DNA of 53,769 nt from Minisyncoccota bacterium (GTDB lineage Bacteria; Patescibacteriota; Minisyncoccia; UBA6257; 2-01-FULL-56-20): NCBI GenBank assembly GCA_025449695.1, contig JANWIW010000029.1, positions 1 through 53,769 of the forward strand. The letters are read 5' to 3'. The notes beneath the pieces are model-generated. The model was not told where the DNA came from, made no database searches, and worked only from the letters and a program-made list of their open reading frames with translations. The translations under genes and the position numbers were made by a program. Shown piece after piece: positions 16,299-24,146 of the stretch. Every line of letters starts with the position of its first letter. Within the stretch, counting starts at the first letter, position 1.

Positions 16299-16583
16299 AT
16301 AAGGTGCTATTACGTTTACATTCTGGCGAGTCAGAGGAACGGCACGCTCTACATAGGCGTCACCAACGACCTGAAGAGAAGGGTCTGGGAACACAAGCAC
16401 GACATTCAAGATGGTTTTACGAAGCGCCACGCAGTGCATCTTCTTGTTTATACTGAAGAAACGTCAGATGTACGTGCAGCCATCCAGAGGGAAAAGCAGT
16501 TTAAGAACTGGAAACGTGAATGGAAATTAGATCTTATTGAAAGCAGGAATCCGCATTGGAAAGACTTGTACGAAGAACTCTAG
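16299..16583 (+). CDS. GIY-YIG nuclease-family small protein (non-canonical or lost start)
   Basis: Frame reads YYVYILASQRNGTLYIGVTNDLKRRVWEHKHDIQDGFTKRHAVHLLVYTEETSDVRAAIQREKQFKNWKREWKLDLIESRNPHWKDLYEEL; ATA at 16299; absent from ORF track because no ATG/GTG/TTG. Confidence 0.75.
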   Translation: MRCYYVYILASQRNGTLYIGVTNDLKRRVWEHKHDIQDGFTKRHAVHLLVYTEETSDVRAAIQREKQFKNWKREWKLDLIESRNPHWKDLYEEL

Positions 16584-16587
16584 CAAT

Positions 16588-16617
16588 CTGGATCCCGGCT
16601 CAAGGCCGGGATGACAG
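16588..16617. repeat. REP-like palindrome (right, inverted)
   Basis: CTGGATCCCGGCTCAAGGCCGGGATGACAG, inverse of the 16257 copy with one compensatory pair change. Confidence 0.85.
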
Positions 16618-16652
16618 GCGCTTTATAAATAAAGAGACAACAGTAAGCATGC

Positions 16653-17327
16653 TTAACTTCTGCCTTCGAGCGCCGAGCCGAGCGTCTCACCGTCCGCGAA
16701 CTCGATCTCGCCGCCTTGCGGCAGGCCCCGCCCGAGGCGGCTCATTTTTGCTGCGGCGCCGGCAAGCTCTTTCATGAGGAGTCCGGCGTGAAAGTCGCCA
16801 AGGCTCGTCGGATTGAGGCCCAGAATGATCTCCTTGGCCTGCCCGTCCAATTTCTCGCCTATGAACGCCTTCAGTCCTCGCAGGCGTTCTTTCTGCCAGT
16901 CCTCCAGGAGTCCGGTCTTCGGCATCTGGCCGAGGATAAGGTAGCGCCCCTTATACTTGCCCGTGTTCTCGAGAGAGATGAGATCGGTTTCTTTTTCCAC
17001 GATCATGACGATCGATGGATCGCGGTTTGGATCGCCGCAGATGTCGCACAGGCCTTCCTTGTCTCGCGAAGCCTTGGCGGACCGAGAGCCGTTCTCCGTA
17101 GTTTTTTCTGGTTTATCCGAAGCGCCGGAAGATTCAAAGATGAAATAACACCGCGTGCAGGTCGCGATGTCCTCGATGCCATGTATCCCAAAGGAGAGGG
17201 CCTTGGCGAGGGTCCTGCCTTCCGACACCAGGAAAAAGGCGATGCGCGTCGCCTGGCGCGGACCGATGGAAGGTATCTCCGCGAGTTCTTTTATAAGGCG
17301 GCGGAGGGAGGAGGGGATGGAAATCAT
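16653..17327 (-). CDS. recR: Recombination protein RecR
   Basis: LIKELAEIPSIGPRQATRIAFFL; CTRC...CDIC zinc finger; SIVMIVEKETDLISLENTGKYKGRYLILG. Confidence 0.95.
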   Translation of the reverse strand: MISIPSSLRRLIKELAEIPSIGPRQATRIAFFLVSEGRTLAKALSFGIHGIEDIATCTRCYFIFESSGASDKPEKTTENGSRSAKASRDKEGLCDICGDPNRDPSIVMIVEKETDLISLENTGKYKGRYLILGQMPKTGLLEDWQKERLRGLKAFIGEKLDGQAKEIILGLNPTSLGDFHAGLLMKELAGAAAKMSRLGRGLPQGGEIEFADGETLGSALEGRS

Positions 17328-17417
17328 AAGAGGTATCTGGAATTTGGAATCTGGAATCTGGAGCGAACCACGACAGCAGTCTACCAGATTCTAGATTCCA
17401 GTTACCAGATTCTGTCC

Positions 17418-18812
17418 TTAAAATACCTCTGCGCCCTGTTCCATCTCGCTCTCGCGCCGATCCACTGTCCTGAAGGTGACGGCGTCCACGTCCATCATAA
17501 GATCGAGGCCGCCCAGGGGGCCGTTGCGGTGCTTGGCGACATTCACGTGGATAAGGTTCTCGTCCGCACCGCCCTGCATGTCGATCGAGTTCGGGTCCCG
17601 TCGCTCGCGCGCCCGGGAGAGGAGTATGACCACGTCCGCGTCCTGCTCGATGGAGCCGGATTCCCGGAGGTCGGAAAGGCGCGGCGTGTGATTGTCGCGC
17701 TTGTCCACCTCGCGGGAGAGCTGGGAAAGCGCGATGACCGGCACGTCCAGCTCGCGCGCCAGGGCCTTGATGCCGCGGGAGATCTCCGTGACCTGCTGGA
17801 CCACGTTATCGGACTTGGTGCGCGGCACGATGAGCTGGAGATAGTCGATGACGATGAGCCCGAGGCCGTGCTCCACCTGCAGCCGCCGCGCCCGGGAGTG
17901 CATCTGGAGCAGGGTGGGGGAGGCAGTGTCGTCCACGAAGATGTGGGTGTTCTGGAGACGGTCCAGGGCGGTCTGGATCATCTGCCACTCCGCGTCCTCG
18001 TTCACCCTGCCGGTGCGGAGCTTCCAGAGAGAGACGCCCGACTCCGCCGCGATGATGCGGTCCACGACCTGATCCTTGGCCATCTCGATGGAGAAGAAGG
18101 CCACCGGTTTTTCCGAGGCCTTGGCGGCGTTCCTTGCGATATCCAGGGCGAAGGTGGTTTTACCGACGGACGGCCGCGCGCCGATCACGACGAGGTCGGA
18201 CTTCTGGAGCCCGGAGAGAATGTTGTCCAGCTGCTTGAAGCCAGTAGGAACGCCGCGCAGGGTGCCCTTGAACTGGTTAAGCTTCTCAATGCGTTCGTAG
18301 GCTGCCTTCAGCTCGTCACGGATGTGCACGAAGTTCTGGCCGTACGTCTTCTGGGAGATCGCCAGGATCTTGTGTTCAATGGCATTCAATAAATCTCCCA
18401 CGTCATCCGGAGTCTTGAAGGCGTCCTCGGTGATCTCGGCAGAAGCATGGATCAGTTCCCGCAGGACCTTCTTGTCCTTCACGATCTCCGCATAATGATC
18501 GGCATGGGAGGCGGTCGTAACCTGGTTCGTGAGGTCGGCGATGTAGCCCGCGCCGCCCACCGTGGCGAGGAGATCCCGTTCCTTCAGCCGGTTCGTGACC
18601 GATAGGATATCGATGGGCTGATGCTTGCCGAAGAGCTCAAGCACCACATCATAGATCTTCTGATGCGCGGGCGTGTAGAAATCTTCCGGAACGAGAATGT
18701 CCGCCACTTTAATGATGCCGTTCGAATCGATCAAAAGCCCGCCGAGGACGGCTTGCTCGGCGTCCATATTGTGCGGCGGTATCTTGCCGGATGGGGAAGG
18801 TTTAGTGGGCAT
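17418..18812 (-). CDS. dnaB: Replicative DNA helicase DnaB
   Basis: PPHNMDAEQAVLGGLLID, VIGARPSVGKTTFALDIARNAA, LSQLSREVDKR. Confidence 0.97.
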   Translation of the reverse strand: MPTKPSPSGKIPPHNMDAEQAVLGGLLIDSNGIIKVADILVPEDFYTPAHQKIYDVVLELFGKHQPIDILSVTNRLKERDLLATVGGAGYIADLTNQVTTASHADHYAEIVKDKKVLRELIHASAEITEDAFKTPDDVGDLLNAIEHKILAISQKTYGQNFVHIRDELKAAYERIEKLNQFKGTLRGVPTGFKQLDNILSGLQKSDLVVIGARPSVGKTTFALDIARNAAKASEKPVAFFSIEMAKDQVVDRIIAAESGVSLWKLRTGRVNEDAEWQMIQTALDRLQNTHIFVDDTASPTLLQMHSRARRLQVEHGLGLIVIDYLQLIVPRTKSDNVVQQVTEISRGIKALARELDVPVIALSQLSREVDKRDNHTPRLSDLRESGSIEQDADVVILLSRARERRDPNSIDMQGGADENLIHVNVAKHRNGPLGGLDLMMDVDAVTFRTVDRRESEMEQGAEVF

Positions 18813-18891
18813 AAGGGGGATAGAATCTGGTAGTTGGAATCTGGAATCTGATGAGAATGTTGACGTGGAGTGTTAGTTTAGTTTCTAGATA

Positions 18892-20271
18892 CTAGATTCC
18901 AGATTCTTTCGGGAGAAGGAGCGGGCCTACCGGCGTATCCTCCAGGCTATATCCTAACCCAAGGATTTTTCCCCTCAGCTCATCGGCGTGGACAAACTGT
19001 TTATTTCTCCTGGCCTCTTCGCGTGCCTCGGCTATAGCCCGCACCTCTTCCGGTATTTCCGGCTCCTGCAGGACCAGGCCCAGGCTCGCCAGGGACTCGT
19101 TCATGAAGAGGATGGCCTCGGTCGCGCTGGCTGCGGAAAGGCCCCAGATGTCCTGATTGGCGTCATTCATGAGCTCGAAGAGGACGGCGAGGGCCTGCGG
19201 CGTATTGAAGTCGTCCTCCATGGCAGCATGGAACCGGGCCCGGTACGCGCCGGCATCCAATGCTTTCGCGCCGCCCTTGCCGTTCAGGAGGACCAACTTG
19301 CTTGTGAAGGCGGCCATAGACTGCAGGTTTTTCCTTGCTTGGAGGGCCAGATCGTCCGTCCAGTCCATGGGGGAGCGATAGTGCTGCTGGAGGACGGCCA
19401 TACGGAAGGTCTCCGCCGGGTATTTGCCTAAAAGGTCTTTCATAGTGATGAAGTTTCCCTTGCTCTTGGACATCTTCGCGCCGTCCATGAGGATCAGCCC
19501 CGCGTGCATCCATATTTTCACGAAAGGTTTAAGCCCGGACGCGGATTCCTGCTGGGCTATCTCCGCCTCATGGTGGGGGAACTTGATGTCGATACCGCCG
19601 CCATGGATGTCGTACTGGGGACCGAAATAGTGCTCGGTGATGGCGGTGTCCTCGATATGCCAGCCGGGGCGCCCCGCGCCGAGCGCGGTCTCCCAAACGG
19701 GCTCGCCGGGCTTCGAGAACTTCCATACGCAAAAATCCCCGCGGTTGCGTTTTTTGTCGCTCTCATCGATGCGGCTCACCCCGTCCTCGGCCTGTTCCAC
19801 CGTGCGGCGCGCCAGTTTACCGTACTCCGGGAAAGTAGTGAGGTCGAAGTACCAGCCGTCGCCTTCGATCTTGTAGACGTTCCCTTTGGCGATAAGAGTC
19901 TCTACCTGTTTCACGATCTCGGGAATGTGACCGGTCGCGCGGGCGAACTCCGTGACCGCGTCCGCGCCAAGCGCCTTCAAGACCGCGTAGTAGGCTTCCT
20001 CGTAGTCCCTGGCGATCTTGTCCCAGGCGACCCCTTCTTCCTTCGCCCGGGCGATGATCTTGTCGTCCACGTCGGTGATGTTTTGGAGGTAAAACACCTC
20101 CACGTCCCGGCTGCGGAGGTACCGGGCGATGATGTCGAAGGCTATGGAGGTGCGCCCGTTGCCGATATGGATATCGTCGTAGACCGTGGGGCCGCAGACG
20201 AAGAACTTGAGCGGCCGGCTTTCCGGCAAAAGCTCTTTTTTATCGGAAAGCGTGCTGTAGATGCGGAACAT
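18892..20271 (-). CDS. cysS: Cysteinyl-tRNA synthetase
   Basis: FVCGPTVYDDIHIGNGRTSIAFD, LQNITDVDDKIIARA, KMSKSKGNFITMKDLL. Confidence 0.97.
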   Translation of the reverse strand: MFRIYSTLSDKKELLPESRPLKFFVCGPTVYDDIHIGNGRTSIAFDIIARYLRSRDVEVFYLQNITDVDDKIIARAKEEGVAWDKIARDYEEAYYAVLKALGADAVTEFARATGHIPEIVKQVETLIAKGNVYKIEGDGWYFDLTTFPEYGKLARRTVEQAEDGVSRIDESDKKRNRGDFCVWKFSKPGEPVWETALGAGRPGWHIEDTAITEHYFGPQYDIHGGGIDIKFPHHEAEIAQQESASGLKPFVKIWMHAGLILMDGAKMSKSKGNFITMKDLLGKYPAETFRMAVLQQHYRSPMDWTDDLALQARKNLQSMAAFTSKLVLLNGKGGAKALDAGAYRARFHAAMEDDFNTPQALAVLFELMNDANQDIWGLSAASATEAILFMNESLASLGLVLQEPEIPEEVRAIAEAREEARRNKQFVHADELRGKILGLGYSLEDTPVGPLLLPKESGI

Positions 20272-20368
20272 AACTTACAGCTTATAGCTTACAGCTTGCA
20301 GTTACAAATGACTCGCTTGCTGGCTTCGACTGCGCAAAGTAGTGCCGTTCAGAAAACCAAGTTTGTCG

Positions 20369-20452
20369 TGTCATCCCGGAAGCCCAGTGGGGCTATCCGG
20401 GATCCAGTATGTGTCGGTGATCCTGGATCCCGGCTCAAGGCCGGGATGACAA
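20369..20452. repeat. REP-like palindrome pair
   Basis: TGTCATCCCGGAAGCCCAGTGGGGCTATCCGGGATCCAG and CTGGATCCCGGCTCAAGGCCGGGATGACAA. Confidence 0.8.
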
Positions 20453-20640
20453 GCCTGGATCCCGCATCCCGCCGGAGGCGAGGCCCGCTCTTGGCGAGGT
20501 TCATCTTCGGCGACTCACCCTTGGCGAAGCCGTGCTAAAGGGCGGCAAGGCCGGGACGACAAGCTCCGGGCAACGCTCGCGTGACATTGACGATTTATAT
20601 AAAATAATATATAATGATGCAAGAAGGAGGGTTCTGACCA

Positions 20641-21398
20641 TGTGGCTTCAGAACGGTAAACATCGAGTTTTGACAACACCCCAGGGGGGCTCAATCCTGC
20701 AGTGGCAGTACGGCCAGGATTTCATCCTTGGACCGGCTCGCACCGTCGACATCGACGGCAACCTGAAAGTGCGCGGGGAAGCGCACTGGTGCTATCCGAA
20801 CTTCGGCGCGATTGATCCGGAAGCAGGATGGCATCAGTTCCCCCAGCACGGGTTCTTCCGAAATGCCGTGCTGGATGTCGTGGCGAGTTCGGAGGGAATG
20901 GTGCGTTTCTCCCGGCCGTCCGCGATGGCGGATCAAGTGCGGGAAGGCTCACTCATCGATCTCTCCGCCATGGCGGTCCTGACTCCAGGCGGAGTGACGG
21001 CGGCGCTTGAGGTGCGTAACCTCGGCGACGCGCGCATCCCGATTTTGCCCGCGTTCCATCCGTACTTCGCCGTACCCGCAGCCGGACTCGTCGTGTCCAT
21101 GGACGGGCGTCCTGTCGCCAAGTCCATCCGGGGCGGAGCGCAGGGTGTCGGCAGCAAAGCCATCGTTCTCCCGCGTACCGGGGCCGTCGTTGTCGACCTG
21201 ATTGATGTGGGCATCGTCGAGCTCGGCCTGGATGACGACTGCACGCACATCGTCATCTGGTCGGATCGCCCGTCCGCGTACGTCTGTGTCGAGCCCGCGT
21301 TCGGTACGCCGCGGACCTATGGGACCGCTGCCGGCCCGTGGCTCGAGCCCGGGGGAATCAGCATCTGCAAGGTGAATTTCGGGTTCACGCCGGCGTAA
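20641..21398 (+). CDS. Aldose 1-epimerase/glucose-6-phosphate epimerase-like protein
   Basis: FPQHGFFRNAVLDVV.., ALEVRNLGDARIPILPAFHPYFAVP; SD AAGGAGG. Confidence 0.65.
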
Positions 21399-21557
21399 GC
21401 CGTGCATCAGGAAGCGGGAGATTCAACCCTCCCGCTTTCAGTTTTTCATAAGCAGTGATCAGTAACTGGTAATCAGTAATTAGGAGATAGGCAGATCTTA
21501 AGGAGAGCTGTGACCGATCCCAATTACCAATGCCTCTTTACTAATTACTTTACTCAA

Positions 21558-22463
21558 TCACAGCCAGTCGCGGCGCTTGAAGAAGATGCTCAGGGTGATG
21601 ATGCCGATCACGATGGCGCCGACTATTATCCAGAACCCTTCCGGCCGGCCGGAGAGGGGATTGCCTTCCACCTGCATGGCGAAGATGGCGGCGATGAGCA
21701 TAAAGGGAAAGGTCAGGAAGGAGAACGCGGTTAGCCGCTTCATCACCTCCGTCGTCTTTGAGTACATGAGCTGGCTGTTGGTGCGCTCGAAGTCGTTCAG
21801 CGTCTCCCGATAATCCTCGATCTGGCTCACGATCTTGGAATGCTCGGCCACGAGATCGTTCAGATAGACCCGCGAGCCCTCTCCCCAGACCGCCGGGCCG
21901 CGCTCGCGCAGGGAATGGAGCACATTTTCACCCGCCCGCACGATGACGCGATACTCGGAACTATCCCGCTTCACGAAGGATATCTGCCGCAGCACTTCCT
22001 TTTCCTTATCCGTGAAGAGGCCGTCGCCCACGCTCTCCACTTTTTCCCGGATATGATGCAGCTGCCGTTCCTCGAAGCGGAAGATGCCGAGCAGTATGGA
22101 GTAAAGCAGGTCGAACGGGGTGGCGGCGCTGAAGTTCTGCATGTCCGCGAGGGGAGGCAGGGGCTCGTAATGGACGGTGATGAGCGCAGTAGGGGTGATC
22201 AGGAAATCTATCTCCGCCCGCCGGCAGGTCTGCTCGAACGGATTATAAAGAGGGAAGTTATAGATGAAGAAAAGATAGTTCTCGTAGATCTCGAGCCGGG
22301 CGCGTACGGAAGGGACCTCCAGCTCGCGGAGGATCACGTTATGGAAGCCGAACTTCGTCTTCAGCGCGGCGAGGTCCTCTTGAGCCGGGTTCTGCAGGTC
22401 GATCCAAAGGGCTTTCTCTGGAACCGTTTGGACTTTTCGATTGAGGTCGAGCGCCGTGGCCAT
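21558..22463 (-). CDS. CorA-family divalent cation transporter-like protein
   Basis: Soluble N-domain plus two C-terminal TM helices (LTAFSFLTFPFMLIAAIFAMQV..GFWIIVGAIVIGIITLSIFFKRRDWL). Confidence 0.85.
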   Translation of the reverse strand: MATALDLNRKVQTVPEKALWIDLQNPAQEDLAALKTKFGFHNVILRELEVPSVRARLEIYENYLFFIYNFPLYNPFEQTCRRAEIDFLITPTALITVHYEPLPPLADMQNFSAATPFDLLYSILLGIFRFEERQLHHIREKVESVGDGLFTDKEKEVLRQISFVKRDSSEYRVIVRAGENVLHSLRERGPAVWGEGSRVYLNDLVAEHSKIVSQIEDYRETLNDFERTNSQLMYSKTTEVMKRLTAFSFLTFPFMLIAAIFAMQVEGNPLSGRPEGFWIIVGAIVIGIITLSIFFKRRDWL

Positions 22464-22580
22464 GATTCAATTATAGGTTCCGGCGCGCCGCTTGTCCTGT
22501 GCATGGCGCGGCCCTTCATCTTTCCTTACTGCTGAGTACGGCATATCTTAAAATAGCCCTTATGGGCTTTGGAGGACCCC

Positions 22581-22733
22581 ATGCCGAAAAAAAGAGAAGT
22601 GCCGGTCTTCACACCGGCGGATACGAGCGATGTGAAGGGTTCGACTCTGGCAGGAAGAGCCCAACAACAACGATGGGAAGCGACGAAAGACAGGGATGTC
22701 GACCCGTCGCGCCCCCGCAATCTGCCTCATTGA
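22581..22733 (+). CDS. Small basic protein (50 aa)
   Basis: GGAGGA SD, MPKKREVPVFTPADTSDVKGSTLAGRAQQQRWEATKDRDVDPSRPRNLPH, terminator downstream. Confidence 0.5.
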   Translation: MPKKREVPVFTPADTSDVKGSTLAGRAQQQRWEATKDRDVDPSRPRNLPH

Positions 22734-22737
22734 GCGA

Positions 22738-22768
22738 ACGGCCGAGCTAGTCTCGGCCGTACCCATTT
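22738..22768 (+). terminator. Intrinsic terminator
   Basis: ACGGCCGAG-ctagt-CTCGGCCGT-ACCCATTT. Confidence 0.55.
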
Positions 22769-22786
22769 CAATATGCATTGAAGTCA

Positions 22787-22813
22787 TTGGCAATCTTGAC
22801 TAGGGATTGCCAA
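22787..22813 (+). promoter_or_regulatory. CIRCE-like operator
   Basis: TTGGCAATC-N9-GATTGCCAA; perfect 9-9-9 inverted repeat overlapping the -35 of hrcA. Confidence 0.75.
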
Positions 22814-22825
22814 CCCCTATATAAT
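22796..22825 (+). promoter_or_regulatory. hrcA promoter
   Basis: TTGACT-N18-TATAAT. Confidence 0.7.
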
Positions 22826-22833
22826 GGGGCCGT

Positions 22834-23517
22834 ATGCATGACCGCAGCTTTCAGATATTAGAGGCCGCCGTGCGGGATTTTATCGAGACCGGGGAGCCCG
22901 TCTCCTCCGGCTCGCTGTTTCATGAGTACGAGTTCGGTATTCGTCCGGCCATGATCCGCGCGGAGCTCGCCTGGCTCACCGACGAGGGCTACCTCGAGCA
23001 GCCTTACCATTCTGCCGGCCGGGTGCCGACCAACCGCGGCTACGAGTTCTTCGCAACCCGCGTCCTCGAAGAAGAGCGGCCGCAGGCGGTGCGGCAGGAA
23101 CTCGCTGCGCCGTTCAGCCACGGCGATCTTGCCGATTTCCTGGAGCTGCTTTCGAACCATCTCGGCATCGCTGCAGTGGCGAGCACCGCACGCGGGGAAG
23201 TGCGAAAGGACGGCCTGGACGAGCTCATCGGGCGTGTGGAGTGGGGGCCGCGGGAGGAGATCATGCAGATCATCCGCGATTTCGAGTCCATCGAGCGGCG
23301 CCTGGCGGCGCTGAAGCGGGACTTCTTCCTGCAGGAGTTCCTGGACGTGTTCATCGGCCGCAAGAGCCCGGTCACCCAGAGCGATGAGCTGGCGGTGATG
23401 GGCGCGAGTTACGGCAAAGGCGACGATCGCGTGCTGCTCTTCGCCATCGGGCCGAAACGAATGGACTACGAGAAGGCGGCGGCTATCCTCAAAGGCCTGA
23501 AAGACTTAAGCGCATGA
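22834..23517 (+). CDS. hrcA: Heat-inducible repressor HrcA
   Basis: ILEAAVRDFIETGEPVSSGSL.., RPAMIRAELAWLTDEGYLEQPYHSAGRVPTNRGYEFF; upstream of grpE-dnaK-dnaJ. Confidence 0.93.
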   Translation: MHDRSFQILEAAVRDFIETGEPVSSGSLFHEYEFGIRPAMIRAELAWLTDEGYLEQPYHSAGRVPTNRGYEFFATRVLEEERPQAVRQELAAPFSHGDLADFLELLSNHLGIAAVASTARGEVRKDGLDELIGRVEWGPREEIMQIIRDFESIERRLAALKRDFFLQEFLDVFIGRKSPVTQSDELAVMGASYGKGDDRVLLFAIGPKRMDYEKAAAILKGLKDLSA

Positions 23518-23615
23518 TGCCAATCCACCAATCTCATGCCAATCTACAAATTGCCAATGTGCGGATTCGCAATTCGCGGATTGGTATAAGATTCGCATAT
23601 TAGCGTCACATTAAT

Positions 23616-24113
23616 ATGGAAGATCAGAAAAACAATAACCCCATCGCTGAAGAGTTAGCCGCGAAGCTCGCGGAAGCGGAAAAGCAACGGGACGAATACC
23701 TCCAAGGCTGGCAGAGGGCCAAGGCCGATTATTTGAACTATAAGAAGGAAGCGATCGGGCGCTTGTAGCAGATCGCAATGTACTCCGGGGAAGACCTTAT
23801 TCGCGAGCTGGTGATCATCCTGGACAACTTCGACCTGGGCTTGCGCGCGCTCGAGAAGGCTGGTGCGGTGGAAAAGGGCGTGTATATGATCCGCGCGCAG
23901 ATAGAGGACATCGCCAGGCGCCGCGGGTTGGAGAAGGTCCACGTGCAGCCAGGCGACCCTTTCGATCCCAGTATCGCCGAGGCGCTCGCGGAAGGGGAAT
24001 CCGAGCATCCTCCGGGGACGGTGGCCGAGGAAATCGAGCCGGGCTATAAGCTATACGACAAAATCCTGCGTCCCGTCCGCGTCAAGCTATCCAAAGAGAA
24101 AAAACCTGACTAA
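23616..24113 (+). pseudogene. grpE: GrpE with in-frame TAG at codon 51 (23766-23768); functional status unknown
   Basis: MEDQKNNNPIAEELAAKLAEAEKQRDEYLQGWQRAKADYLNYKKEAIGRL*QIAMYSGEDLIRELVIILDNFDLGLRALEK...; same frame continues to 24113. Confidence 0.85.
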
Positions 24114-24146
24114 CAACTAACAACTAACAACTAAGAACTAAGAACC

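Noticed and set aside
17328-17413. Possible CRISPR or minisatellite
   Set aside because: Repeats are short, irregular and inverted, with no constant repeat/unique spacer structure; reported instead as junction word repeats
23766-23768. Stop-codon reassignment as explanation for grpE TAG
   Set aside because: TAG terminates several other well-supported genes in this window (for example 4938-6497, 3944-4840, 14996-15997)
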